Part shown: piece after piece, positions 1-10,330 of the stretch | Layout: the number at the start of each line of letters is the position of its first letter | How positions within the stretch are numbered: the first letter of the stretch is position 1 | NCBI GenBank assembly: GCA_009767595.1 | Contig: VSDK01000708.1 | Coordinates: forward strand, 297,516-361,515 | DNA from: Symbiodinium kawagutii | Lineage: Eukaryota > Sar > Dinophyceae > Suessiales > Symbiodiniaceae | Length of the DNA stretch: 64,000 nucleotides | Direction of reading: 5' to 3' | Made by a program: the position numbers and the translations under genes | The notes under the pieces: generated by a model | Database searches by the model: none | What the model was told of the DNA's origin: nothing | Seen by the model: only the letters and a program-made list of their open reading frames with translations

Positions 1-50
1 TCTTTCTGACATATCTTTTGACAATCTTTCTGTGATCTTTTCTCACATCT

Positions 51-182
51 TTGAGGTCCGGCAGCCACCACTGGCCGCAGATGGTCGCGGTTGAGGTCCG
101 GCAGCCACCAGCAGGCATACATGATCGTGGTTGAGGTCCGGCAGCCACCACTAGCGGCGCTTGGTCGTGGTTGAGGTCCGGC
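51..182. repeat. 40-bp tandem repeat, about 3 copies
   Basis: The block TTGAGGTCCGGCAGCCACCA recurs at 51, 91 and 131, and its first half again at 171, an exact 40-bp period. The second half of the unit (ending TGGTCGTGG) is more variable. No open frame is convincing here. I read it as a minisatellite. Confidence 0.9.
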
Positions 183-246
183 GAGAGGAGGAGAAGGAGA
201 CAAGGAGAGGAAGGAGAGGAAGGAGAAGGAGAAGAGGGAGGAGAAG
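183..246. repeat. polypurine tract
   Basis: This stretch is almost only A and G (GAGGAGAAGGAGACAAGG and similar). It directly follows the 40-bp minisatellite. It could form unusual DNA structure, but no function is visible. Confidence 0.85.
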
Positions 247-1587
247 TCAACTCTGATAAAATCTAACAACCCTCACCTGACAGGTGGGGAATAAAAACTC
301 ACGAGTTCAAAATTCAAGAAGTGTCCAAGCAACTGCAAGTTGGTTTACAAGTGAAAGCAATATTGTTAGTTTCCTTGATGACACCCAGCTCATCTTCTAA
401 ATGACGTCCAACAGTACTATAGTTTCAAGTTGGTTTACAACATCGACATTACATTTGGCGTTTATCAAACATACATGGTTTCTTGTTATTTTTCCAGTTA
501 TAGATATAGATGCTATTAAGATCAATAAACATCTGGTAATACCCAAGATCTACAAACATAGCTGGTACTTCGAATAGCTGTAGACCGACTTAACTGTTCA
601 AGTGTCCGCGCATCACTTGGAAGAACAAGATGCCCTTGCGATCAGGTGCCGGTCCCTGTGGTCCAATACATCGTGACTCAGCAGCAGATTGTTGCACCCA
701 ATGTCATGACATGCAGGTTGCCTCAGTAGACTAGTGATCAATTTCACCAGGGAATTGTGAGGGGTTTCGATTGAAAATGTTGGATTCCATTGGGCATACC
801 GAAAATTGTGGTCAAATGAATAATGGTCAATGATTCTAAACACACCATCAGCTGATGTCAAATGCATCTTTCATTGTTAACAAACCATGCGGTCCCAACA
901 TAGCCCGGTTTACATGGACGTATCCTGCATTTTGGGTTGTTGTTAGGACAAGACATCACTACCTGGCACATAGTTGCTGACTACTTGGCTTCAAGCTTGG
1001 AGTTGCAATTGATCACCGTCCTTGATGTGATTCCAAGGGGTGTGAGCCATTTTTGTTTGCCATAGAAGTGCATTGCATTGCTTGGTAATAATGGTTCATC
1101 AGTGTAAAATCGGCAGGGGATTGCCCGTAGCCATTGCATCACCACCATGCACCCAAGAGGTATCGATGGTACAGGGCCCCACTGGGGCTGTTGATTTTGA
1201 ATGGCTGATGGACAAGCTGCTGTTTGGCCACTCGAAAAATGAATGTCCACTGTTGACGGACTGATTGCAGCCATCAAATGTGTGGTGCATATTTTTTATT
1301 TGACAACCCTTCTTGATAAAGACCGTTCTTGGAAACCTGGCGAAAGTCTTCGAACCTTGACACGACTCTGTTCAAGTGTGGCCAAGTGTTGCCATGAATC
1401 CCTTCGATTTCCAAAGGTCGCAACCCAAAATGCTTGCCCCAACCCATGACTATTGATGTTTAAGTCCTCAGGACGGACCTTACGGACCTGCGAATTCTAC
1501 CAAGCAAAATGCTGGTAGTTAGTTGGTAGGTACCCTAGTGAACTGAGGCTAACTTACCTCGCTGGGGTTGCCCTTACCAGCGATTTC
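247..1587. other. spacer with no supportable gene
   Basis: Several open frames of 60-100 codons occur on both strands and overlap each other around 981-1449. None has recognisable motifs, and they start and stop without splice-like borders. I see no repeat longer than about 20 bp apart from TTCAAGTTGGTTTACAA at about 335 and 423. Confidence 0.5.
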
Positions 1588-1590
1588 TAG

Positions 1591-1719
1591 CAACGCTTGA
1601 CCAAGGACAAACCCGTGCCCAAGCGGATCCTACGAGCGATCGAGAAGGTGGTTCCCGTTCCACAAGTCGTCCATGAGGTGCCACGAAATCCTCGGGGGGC
1701 AGGTGCTGAGAGATGTTAA
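1591..1719 (+). pseudogene. alveolin-like coding fragment 1
   Basis: One + frame reads KPVPKRILRAIEKVVPVPQV and then continues with VHEVPRNPRG before a TAA at about 1717. The EKVVPVPQVVHEVP pattern is the valine-proline repeat of alveolins (IMCp family), cytoskeletal proteins under the cortical vesicles of alveolates. Only about 40 codons are present, so this is either one short exon of a much larger gene or a dispersed relic. A TAG acceptor-like triplet lies just before the frame at 1588-1590. Similar fragments, all on the + strand, recur through the window. Confidence 0.55.
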
Positions 1720-1737
1720 GGGCCACCTGTCATAGGC

Positions 1738-2094
1738 AGTTGTGGGTCAAGCAGGATGACTCAAGGGGGGATAGGGTTGTTTCTCTAGATAGGGAACCAC
1801 TATAAATCATCAAATGTCAATCATTTATGGTAATAAATCAACAATTTAGTGGTCAAGCAAATGACTTAAGGGGGATATGGCTGTTGCTCGAAATAGGAGA
1901 CCACTCAATCATACCTTCTAGAGTATTTGATAAACCAATCATTTTGGGGGTCCTCTATGTCAAGAACCCCTCATATGCTTGTGAGTCGATGTCAACCATC
2001 AATTTTAAGGGCGACAATACTCAACAATGATAGGGAAAGCAATGGTTCCACCAGGGATACCTAGGGGCACAGGGTTCTTGGCCCACAGCCATAT
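1738..2094. repeat. degenerate MITE-A related sequence
   Basis: The left edge (TTGTGGGTCAAGC) and the right edge (CACAGGGTTCTTGGCCCACAGCCAT) resemble the termini of the MITE-A family found intact elsewhere in the window. The interior is longer and diverged, with the partial repetition of ATGACT(C/T)AAGGGGG at 1756 and 1861. It may be two nested or merged copies. Confidence 0.45.
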
Positions 2095-2179
2095 ACCTCT
2101 ACAACCCGCCGGTCACAATTCTCATCTTTACCGGTGAACGTGCTGCAATCTTTGGCAAACTCGGAGGCTTGCCAGGAGG

Positions 2180-2834
2180 ACAATCGTAAAAATGATGGAC
2201 AAGCATGACAATAACCAGTTATTAATCATTGTGATCACAATGATTATCCTAATTATCTATCACTTGATGTATCCTAATTATCTAATTATCTATCACTTAT
2301 GATCATCTATAACTTAACGTATAATATTTTTCAGTGTTATGTAGTAATCATGACACGTTAATTACTAGTATTATCAATAACAAAGCAAAACAAATGCTAG
2401 TTCAATGAGCAATTCAGACTTGATGTTAATTAGAAATAATGCTTTTTTGCTAATCATCAAGACTTATACAACAATGGACCATCATCCATCAGCAGAATGA
2501 TTATCAATTATTATCAACCATCATCGACGATTGCAATATATCATGAGACACCATCCAACCATCATACCTCACCATGCTGAACCATCACCAATGACCATCA
2601 AACCGTGATAATCACAACAAACCATCATCAACCATCATAAATCACTCCTATCAACCACCAATCAACCATACCCATCAACTCCCCAAAAATCAAAGATCAA
2701 ATCACCAACCATCATCAACCATCACTACTCACCATCAAGCACCAGCCACCCACCAACCACCATCAACCACCGTTGCCACCACCAACCACCAAGCCGTTGC
2801 CAGCACCGTTGCCCACCCTGCCGTTGCCTTCCGC
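2180..2834. repeat. CCATCAACC-rich spacer block
   Basis: From about 2500 the + strand is a dense run of CCATCAACC, ATCATCAACC and CACCAACC variants, strongly depleted in G. The block ends at an alveolin-like coding fragment. Beyond that fragment the bias is inverted (GGTGG, TTGGTT). Before 2500 the sequence is AT-rich with AATTATCTATCACTT repetition. Confidence 0.75.
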
Positions 2835-2841
2835 CCCAGGA

Positions 2842-3029
2842 GCAGGTCGTGGAGGTGCCTCAGCCCATGGCCGTCGAGTTGGCTGTGCAGGTGCCAAAGG
2901 TGCAATACACCGAGCAGCCCAAGGAGCGGCCGAAGCGGCGCGGTGGACGTCCCTGGCGCCAGTCCCCGTTGCGGGGTGGCAGGTGGCAGGTGGATGGTGG
3001 GAGGTGGTTACTGGTTGGTGTTAGGTTAT
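2842..3029 (+). pseudogene. alveolin-like coding fragment 2
   Basis: Following GCCCCAG at about 2835-2841, a + frame reads EQVVEVPQPMAVELAVQVPK and continues VQYTEQPKERPKRRGGRP, ending at a TAG by about 3029. The VVEVPQP and VQVPKVQ motifs are alveolin (IMCp) type valine-proline repeats. The part after the basic stretch is probably already spacer. Its GC-rich base composition contrasts with the flanks. It is either a short exon or a relic. Confidence 0.6.
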
Positions 3030-3097
3030 AGTAACAGTTGTAACTGATTGTTATTTGATAGCTTGTGAACAATTCATATTGTTATTAACTATTAGTA

Positions 3098-3172
3098 GTA
3101 TTGGTTGCTAGTTGGTTTTAGGGTTTAAAGTGGTTATTCTATGGGTTTTAGTGATTGCATTACGATATCATT
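3098..3172. repeat. 75-bp direct repeat, left copy
   Basis: The segment from GTATTGGTTGCTAGTTG to TTGCATTACGATATCATT is repeated at 3973-4047 with only a few mismatches. The two copies bracket about 800 bp of GC-richer coding-like sequence, so they look like a long target duplication or an unequal-exchange scar. Confidence 0.85.
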
Positions 3173-3972
3173 GCATTACGGGACCCAACGAAGTTTCCTC
3201 TACTCCGAGGACCGAGAAGCGCGCCAAGAGCAGGGGCGCTGATGAGCCTCCACGCAAGGCCGCAGAAGTAGTCCGAGGAAAGGAAGTCAAGTGGGCGAAG
3301 GACAAACCTTCGTCAACGGAGAAAGAAGAGGAGGCCGACTGGGGGACTGAGGACCAGAGGTCTTGTTCCCCAAGGGAACGGAGTTCTTCGGCGCTGAGGG
3401 ATAGGACGCCCCCAGATAGAACCATCTTGAAGGTCGCAATGGTGGCGTCGATGGCCTTTACGCCGCCGAACTGCGCAGGACGCAGCCCGTTTGAGTCGAA
3501 GACGTGGAAGGAGTACGTCGACCAAGAAAAAGAAGCAACATGAAGTGAAACAATACATCAGAACGACTTGCGTCCTTTCGCATGGACAAACCATCCGATT
3601 GACATCAAGCAGTTGGTATTCGCCTACTATGAGGAATTCAAGTTCCAATTGGAACGTGTGAAATTACTTCACACGATCGTGGCTCCCATGGATGTGCTAG
3701 ACACACAGATGGCTAGGTTGCCGCAAACTGCGGTCGCTGCTGCGCTCATGACCCTCTGGGTGATTATCTCCTCTTCCCAGGACTTTGAGTTCCTAGGAGG
3801 ATATGATGACAGTTTTGAAACTCTGCATGCTTGGTTGAGAGCCAATTATGCGTCGAAGACTGCTCCAATGAACAAAGGAGAAGCGACGGTGGCTCATGTC
3901 TCATCGGTTCTGAGAGTCCGAAGAGTTTTTGTGAACAACTGCCAGTTTGAAGTTGAAAAAAGCAGGTTGATG
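3173..3972 (+). pseudogene. decayed intronless ORF between direct repeats
   Basis: One + frame stays open across the insert except for a single in-frame TGA at 3541-3543. The first half is charged and low complexity (TPRTEKRAKSRGADEPPRKA, WAKDKPSSTEKEEEADWG). The second half looks globular (RPFAWTNHPIDIKQLVFAYY, YDDSFETLHAWLRANY). About 265 codons survive. I do not recognise the family. A helical retroelement gag-like or host retrocopy origin is possible, but no poly-A tract or zinc knuckle is seen. The stop and the flanking 75-bp direct repeats suggest an inserted copy that has decayed. Confidence 0.5.
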
Positions 3973-4047
3973 GTATTGGTTGCTAGTTGTTCGTAGGGTT
4001 TAAAGTGGTTATTCTATGGGTTTTAGTGGTTGCATTACGATATCATT
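3973..4047. repeat. 75-bp direct repeat, right copy
   Basis: This is the second copy of the 3098-3172 sequence, in the same orientation, with identical length and very few differences (for example TTCGTAGGG versus TTTTAGGG). It follows the decayed ORF directly. Confidence 0.85.
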
Positions 4048-5248
4048 TGTGTTTGATAGTGGTCATTGGTAACTATAGTTGGTACTGGCTATCGTTATTC
4101 TGACTACCAGCCAGATGCCTTTTTTTCGAGCTATGGGCTACCCATCGAGCGCTAATTGTCAAAAAAATAAAGTGGTTATTGTATTGGTTATAGTGGCTAC
4201 ATTACTATGTTATGTGTCTAATAGTGATTGTTGGTAGCTAGTTGGCACTGGTTATCGTGATGTACCTACAAGTAGTGTTGGTTTTAGATTACTCACTCGT
4301 ATTGGTTGATAGGGTTGATGACCACCTAATTAGTCCTGATCACTGATCACCAGTAATTTGAAAGGTAAATCACTAGTAACTGAGTTACTTACATTACTAA
4401 GTTTTTAGGCGGTAGTAGTAGTTTGGCGGTTAACAACTACCCTAGTTGGTGGTAGTTTCTTGCCTTACTTAGTCGGTGAACTAGTTACTAGAGTTACAAT
4501 CTTTTATATTGGGGTAAAGAATTGTTAATAATAGGGAATAAGGACCAAATGAGATTTATACGGAAACAACTACGGTGACTTGTTACCTAGTTGGTGAGAA
4601 AAAACTTCATGGTGAATAATGGCTAACTCAGGGGATAACCAACAACAAAGGTCACATCTTGAGATTACGTTGCTATATCTCTGTCAAACTATCAAAGCAG
4701 TGTAGACCACATCTTTGGGTTGATCTTGCGATAACTTTGACATTTTGATCATTGACAAATTGTTGTGATAGTTTGTTCATTGTTAAGCTCTTTGGGCATG
4801 AAATGAACCTTTATGAACGTTTACGTACCGAGTTCATAATCATGAGGTGGTGTGTAAGCATCGTCATAATGGAACATCAAATGCAGTTTGACGATTGCTA
4901 CATCATATTTTCAGGCATCATTGCTAGACCCAACATGCTCAGCATGAACATCATGAGCAGCATCATTGCTACAGGCCCAGAACCATACGCATGAATGGAT
5001 TGACCATCAAGTAGCCAGCAAAAAACGTTTTATTGGCCATGAACCAACCATCAATGAGCCATGCGTCAACCATCATCAAGCCAACCATCAAATTGACTCT
5101 CAATCCCCCATCAAATTGTGCTTTTGTTGGCAACAGTTTCACCCATCAGCCAACCATCAATCAATGATCAGCCAAGCATCAACCAAACATCGACCCACCA
5201 TGATCACCATGCCTCCAACACCTGTGGGTTTGGCGTGATCAAGTTCCC
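4048..5248. other. spacer, GT-rich changing to CA-rich
   Basis: The first part (to about 4480) is rich in GGTTGG, TTAGTGG and similar T/G words. From about 4980 the bias is reversed to CCATCAA words. No gene is supportable. The reversal inside a spacer is the mirror image of the reversal seen at the coding fragments. Confidence 0.5.
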
Positions 5249-5527
5249 ATGCACTCAGCGCTGTCCAACTCTTTGAAAAGGATCCCTCGTTTCCGCAACC
5301 TTTGCGCCGCATCTCCGATTGGAAGGGGTCAGCCCTTGTCACCGCACTGGCGTGCTGATTTGACACCACCAAATCCGAGGTGCACCCTTCCTTGCCAGTG
5401 CAAGATGGAGCAAAGGGCGCTCAGGCCCATCCGCGAGAAATTGGCCAAACCCGCCTCCCCTGCCCGAATCCATTCACAAACTGTGAAATATCAAGACAAC
5501 AATGATAAACCAGCTTTAAATTCTTAA
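5249..5527 (+). pseudogene. possible coding scrap
   Basis: A GC-richer patch reads as 92 open codons (LKRIPRFRNLCAASPIGRG, CKMEQRALRPIREKLAKPAS). It stands out from the CCATCAA spacer in composition, which is the usual sign of a coding fragment in this window, but I recognise no family. It lacks the valine-proline repeats of the alveolin-like fragments. Confidence 0.25.
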
Positions 5528-5814
5528 TTTCAAACCTAGAAGCAATCATCTCCTCCATCATTGAGTTAATGATTTGCCAGACACTCTCAAACTATTGACG
5601 AATATCAACCAATCGTGGGCCAACCATTCAACCATCAAACAACCATGAACCCATCATGAAATACCACTTATTTGGATGATCATCTCACTTAGTAACCCTA
5701 GTATAGTAAGAAACATAAGTGGATTGTGTCATCGATAAATTGCGTGCCAACATGGTTACTAAGCATTTACCAACTGGGACGATCATCCAAGTAACCATCA
5801 CCATTCAACCGCCA

Positions 5815-6008
5815 CTCAAGCATCACTTAAGCACCACTTAACCGCTTAACCACCATTTAGCCACCACTTAACCGCCATTTAACCACCACTTAACCGCCAC
5901 TTAACCGCCATTTAACCACCACTTAACCGCCATTTAACCACCACTTAACCTCCATTTAACCACCACTTAACCGCCATTTAACCGCCATTTAACCACCACT
6001 TCACCTTC
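5815..6008. repeat. 11/22-bp tandem repeat (TTAACCACCAC / TTAACCGCCAT)
   Basis: Two 11-bp words, TTAACCACCAC and TTAACCGCCAT, alternate about 16 times, giving a 22-bp higher period. The array is purely C/A/T on the + strand and stops about 50 bp before alveolin-like fragment 3. Confidence 0.9.
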
Positions 6009-6058
6009 CCTTAACCATAAACCAACCATCATTGCCATGATCCCTCCGCATCCTTCTC

Positions 6059-6157
6059 CAGTCTCAGGAGTTTCCAAAGGTGCAGCTGGAACCGAGAGAG
6101 GTAGTGACCTGGCTACCAGGGATCAGCGCCAAGCAACGGTGCTGGTTGGATGGATGA
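6059..6157 (+). pseudogene. alveolin-like coding fragment 3
   Basis: The + frame reads QSQEFPKVQLEPREVVTWLP and then runs to a TGA at 6155-6157. EFPKVQLEP is an alveolin-type valine-proline word. The fragment lies exactly between the TTAACC array and a GGTTGGATGGATGATTGG-rich stretch. No start codon or complete domain is present. Confidence 0.5.
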
Positions 6158-6530
6158 TTGGACGGATTAATGGCTGTTATATAGGGTTATATATATATAT
6201 ATATGGGTTATATAGGAGTTATAGTGAGGTTACATAACGATTAATTGGTTTCATAACCGGTTTTATCATTGTGTTACTTGTCTTAGGCGTTTGAAGGGTT
6301 TTTAGAAGTTTTGTTTTAAAAGGTTTTCTGGGAGGGTTTTAAAGGTTATAGATGGTTAAAGCCACTACTAACGGTCAAGAGGTAGCGGATAATTTGCAAC
6401 CAGATATGTTTGTTTTTTTTTACCAGTATCAAGGGTTGATAGAGATTTATAAAAACCAACAATATCCAGCAATAATGGGTACACAACCAGTATGCACATA
6501 TTATATACATATATATATACATTGTATTGA

Positions 6531-6628
6531 GGTTTCTTAAGATAGGGGTACCCCCAAAGTTGTAGGTTGTTTCTTGCTAAAAACAGTGAATGACTTGGAT
6601 GATTTGGGGTGCCCGTACTTTGCAAAGC
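6531..6628. mobile_element. MITE-B copy 1
   Basis: The left end GGTTTCTTAAGATAGGGG with TACCCCCAAA is mirrored at the right end by TTTGGGGTGCCCGTACTTTG. The same imperfect terminal inverted repeat (GGTTTCTCAAAATAGGGG / ACCCCCAA) delimits other copies at 12593, 19114 and 24006. The element has no coding capacity. It is probably a short non-autonomous DNA transposon. Confidence 0.65.
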
Positions 6629-6659
6629 CCCCTCTAAGGGCAGGATACTTGGTGGCGTG

Positions 6660-7599
6660 GAGAGAATGGCTTTTGATTTCATGAGAGGCTTCCATGACCA
6701 CTTGACACAATTTGTGGGTGCCCTCATGACCCAGTCTGGGACTTTAGCTGCAGTACCACTGGAGTTTTACCAGGTTGGCTTTTGTAAGTTTTCGGCTAGC
6801 CTCCTAGGGCAATCCACATGTGGCGCTAAAATTTGGCAGAAGCTCAGGAGAATGGTGTGGAATGGCGCATATCCACCAACTTGGACCAAGCCTCCTTGGA
6901 AGACACATGGCTCTGCGTGGCTTACATTGCATGCCATCAGAAGCTGAAAGAGGATGGGCAGCTAGCCATTGGCGGAAAACATCCTCGTGGAACCAGAAAA
7001 CCCGGCTGCGAAACTCGGAGGAGACATGCACACCGTTTGTGTACACGGAAAGCACCGAAAAAAGTTTTCATTGGGTGTGACTTTTATTGCTGTCAGAAAT
7101 CAGGACAGGGTCCGATGACACATCGCCCGTCCAACTCCAGCTCGGACAGCTTCGAGCCAACCTCTGCCTCAGAGGGAACCAAGGAGGTTACCAATTGGAA
7201 GCTTCTTGAGGCTCCCTTCCTTGCGTGGCGTGGTGCTGGGGGGCCTCGCCCCAGCTCTGCTGTTCAAGCAACTGGGCTTGAGCCGCAAGTGGCGAAGTGG
7301 CTCTTCCATGTTGCGTGGCTGGCCTTCAAAGTCAGGTGGCGAGGAAAAATTCAGGAAGGGCAAACGCAAATCTGTTCGCCTAGAGTGGCTCACAGAAATC
7401 CAGGAGCGAATGAAAATGAGCGCAGCTGAAGTAGAAACCCGGACACATCCTCCTAGAAGAATTCCTCTGGAACTCCCAGGAATAGGCCCAAGAAGTGGGT
7501 AAGCTCACAGAAGAATGGTGGAGGTGCCGCTACCGAGACCCTCCTCGACGAGGCTACAGCTGAGCGCACCCTGGAAAGGCTTCGCATTGGGATGTAACC
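6660..7599 (+). pseudogene. frameshifted coding remnant
   Basis: GC-richer DNA with coding character in shifting + frames: FDFMRGFHDHLTQFVGALM near 6680, then LAEAQENGVEWRISTNLDQ from about 6830, then RLEWLTEIQERMKMSAAEVE near 7375, and finally LLDEATAERTLERLRIGM ending at a TAA about 7597-7599. At least two frame changes are needed. I do not recognise the family. Introns could explain some changes: CTGGAGTTTTACCAG|GTTGGC near 6774 resembles a donor site. It is a decayed gene or several exons of one. Confidence 0.4.
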
Positions 7600-7749
7600 A
7601 CAGTAGCTTAACCCTATGGTTTTTGAACGCCATAACCATGGTTGGTCACCGGTTGCCACGGGGGAATGCGCATTCAAGTACCTTCTCATAAACCAACCTG
7701 CAGATGGGAAATTCACTGTAGACATAATTGGTTTCCTACAATGGCAGAT

Positions 7750-8175
7750 AAGAAACCAACCTACTCCATCCCACCAACTAAACTTTACCAACAAGTTTCC
7801 TGGCTAGCCAATCTTTCCCATTTTCAAGAAATTCCCATCAACCAATTCCATCAACTGATCTTCATCAACCATCCAAGTCAGCCATCACTAGTACGGGATC
7901 CCATCAACTAATCCCATCAACCAGTTAGCTAATCTTACCCACCTTCAACAAGTTCCCATCAACCAATCCCATCCTAAAACAGCTAGTCCAAAGTAGATAC
8001 ATGTAGATTCCCATCAATCTTCATCAACTAATCCCATCAACTCATCTTCATCAACTAATCTTCATCAACAAGTTTCCTGGCTAGTTCGCCAATGTTACCC
8101 ATCTTCACCCAACAAGTTCCCATCAACTAAGCCCATCAACTAATCTTCATCAACCATCTGATTCAGCTATCACTT
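7750..8175. repeat. CCCATCAACTAATC-rich spacer block
   Basis: Irregular repetition of CCCATCAACTAATCTTCATCAAC and AACAAGTTTCC words, G-poor on the + strand. It leads directly into alveolin-like fragment 4, after which the bias changes to GGTTGGTT and GATGATTGG. Confidence 0.75.
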
Positions 8176-8198
8176 CACCCATGGGCGTTCCCTGTCGT

Positions 8199-8324
8199 TC
8201 CAAGGCAGTGGAAGTCCCCGTGGCTCTGCGCCAAGAGCAGCTTGTGGAGGTACCACAGGTGCAACTGGTGCCGCTGGCGCGGGCGGCCCAGGTCATGGCG
8301 GGAGACACACGGTGGGTTCGCTAG
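8199..8324 (+). pseudogene. alveolin-like coding fragment 4
   Basis: The + frame reads SKAVEVPVALRQEQLVEVPQ, then VQLVPLARAAQVMAG, ending in TAG at 8322-8324. Two VEVP words with QVQL spacing are the clearest IMCp-type match of the set. The frame has no interruption across its 41 codons. It would fit a single exon of a long alveolin-type gene. Confidence 0.65.
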
Positions 8325-8329
8325 GGAAC

Positions 8330-9480
8330 GGCCATGGATGGGGAGTGAACCCAAGGTGGTGAAGTGGGTTGGCTACTAATTCTTGTTTGATTAAGTGATA
8401 TGAGGTGGGTTAGCTAGCGGATTCTATCCCCTGACAGCTCGCAAAAATGATGAAGTGGGTTCAAATTCAGTTGGTTTTTGATGATTGGTTGGTGAATGGT
8501 TGGTTAGTTATTGATGATTGGTTGATTTATGGGATTTGTGAGGATGGTTCATGGTTGATTACTGGTTTGTTGGTGGTTACGGGTTGGAAAGATCGTTTGA
8601 ATGATGTTTGGTTTTTAGGAAATAGACCTTGTTCCATCGCTTTCATATTGATGAATGTATGGCAAGCAATGCTAATTGCAGCAGAACCATTTGGGTTAAC
8701 CAATATAATGTGTGTTTACTATAACTGGTAATGAACTGTAATATTCCCATGGTTGGTTGTCATGCATGCTGCATGAAAAATAAGTTGGCAAAATATCAGT
8801 CAATCACAAGCGGTGTGTTTATCAATGTTGATTCAATCAATGTAGAGGTTAACCAATTGCAATTAATCATTTTTAATCAATGGGCGTGATCACTATCAGT
8901 TCATCACACGAAATCACAGCAAATGATGAAACAAACATTTTGTCTATGCGAAAATGGTGATGGGTGATGCCTGTGAGGGGTTTGTTTTTTGGGTTTTGTG
9001 GTGAGAAGGAGATGGTTGTGATCAAGAATTATGTTTTTAAGCATGTTCAGATGTGGTAATCATCGTAATATTCTCAAATACTGGTTTAACCACAGGATTC
9101 ATTTTGGTGGATCTTATGGAAAGTCAATATTTCCCAGCTATCTCGACGATGAACCAAATCAATTTGACATCAGTTTTTGTGTGGATGTTTTCATCCGTCG
9201 ACCACACATTTAGCATTGATGGTTCCAGAATTTTCCACCAATCGTTTGATTGATGCTTCATCATTTTTTGGGGGAGCGGTGGTTTTAGCCAAAGCATTTG
9301 ATGGTTCAAGAGTATACCTGGCCCACATTCCTTCCCAGTCAAACTTGTCACGACGAATGCATACCCATTTTTCGAAATCCATTGCCAGTTGGGCTATGTT
9401 GATATGTTTCGCCATAGCTAACCACCAGTAACCATTGTTGATTATTTTTACTTGCAAAGCAGGTGATCATTAAGCAGCCC
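8330..9480. other. GGTTGATGG-rich then mixed spacer
   Basis: 8340-8600 is rich in TTGGTTGATG and GGTTGG on the + strand, inverted relative to 7750-8175. From 8700 to 9480 the sequence is mixed, with overlapping short open frames on both strands and no motif I can support. Confidence 0.5.
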
Positions 9481-9704
9481 TCTAGTCGTTTACGCAAGAT
9501 GAACCATACATTGATCCATGCCTATGGACCACAGTCAACCTTTGATGCTGTCAAGCCTTTGCCCTAAACATATCCACTGAGGTGAGACAAAGGCTTTGCC
9601 CCACAGTGCAGGTGCGGATTAGGGATCATTGGGTGTGACTGTGCAGACTCAGGGGCTCGGGCTCAGGGTTGGTGGGTGACTATAGGCTGTAGGTTCCTAC
9701 TTCA

Positions 9705-10330
9705 CCATGGTTGGCGCTGCGCCAATGAAAGCTGCAGCAAGACTGAATCTGAATCACTGTCACTGCAGTCTCCAAAGGGCGACAGCGAGGCTGAATCACA
9801 GTCACCGTCCTCCATGTCTGGATCACTGGGACCGTCCAGCATGGCTGCTGCTGCTGAGGCATTAGAACAAGCACCGCCTGATCCTAGACTAGAAATGGAG
9901 TTTGAATCATTGCAGTCCTGGTTGGTGGCGGTCGCTCCGCTGAGAACGGAAGGGCCTGTACCCTTACAGGCGTTACAGGTCATCGCCGGCAGGGGTCCCA
10001 CTGCCGAAGCACAAATGGCAGCGGCCGTGATCTTATCGGGTGTCAGTAAGGACAATTACGGCTGCACTCTTGATTTCAGTAAGTGCTATGATACTCTGAG
10101 CCCTGAGGGCACGGAAGTTTTGCTGTTGATGGAGCTGGGCATCTTTCAGGAGAACAAGGCGGTGAATCCCCGGTCGTGTGCGCGGTGTTTTGCGTCGTGG
10201 CAGCAGCCTCATTGGATTGCTACTCTTAGTCCTGTCTGGGGCCAACAACGAAGATGGATTTTTTGGGAAAAACATTGTCACCACACTCCCCTTGATGCTT
10301 CTTTTTGCATGCCGCAGGGAGACCCGTGAG
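9705..10330 (+). pseudogene. truncated reverse transcriptase fragment
   Basis: A single + frame of about 208 codons. The N-terminal third is serine/glutamate rich (SKTESESLSLQSPKGDSEAE). Further on comes GCTLDFSKCYDTLSPEGTEV, which fits reverse transcriptase motif A (hydrophobic-D-F-S-K-x-Y-D), and near the end MPQGDP, which fits motif B (PQGxP). The W(G/E)QQRRWI word between them is also seen in dinoflagellate reverse transcriptases as I know them. The frame ends at a TGA (10328-10330) just after motif B, and no catalytic (F/Y)xDD box follows. It is therefore a dead retroelement piece, LINE-like or retrovirus-like undetermined. Confidence 0.6.

Noticed and set aside
51..182. CRISPR array (regular short repeats)
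   Set aside because: Repeats and interrepeats are both conserved with a fixed 40-bp period, the context is eukaryotic and no cas genes exist; it is a minisatellite.
1125..1135. CCGTAGCCATT, equal to the first 11 bases of the dinoflagellate spliced leader
   Set aside because: The match stops after 11 bases and no coding sequence follows on that strand; chance is likely enough that I do not call a retroposed leader.
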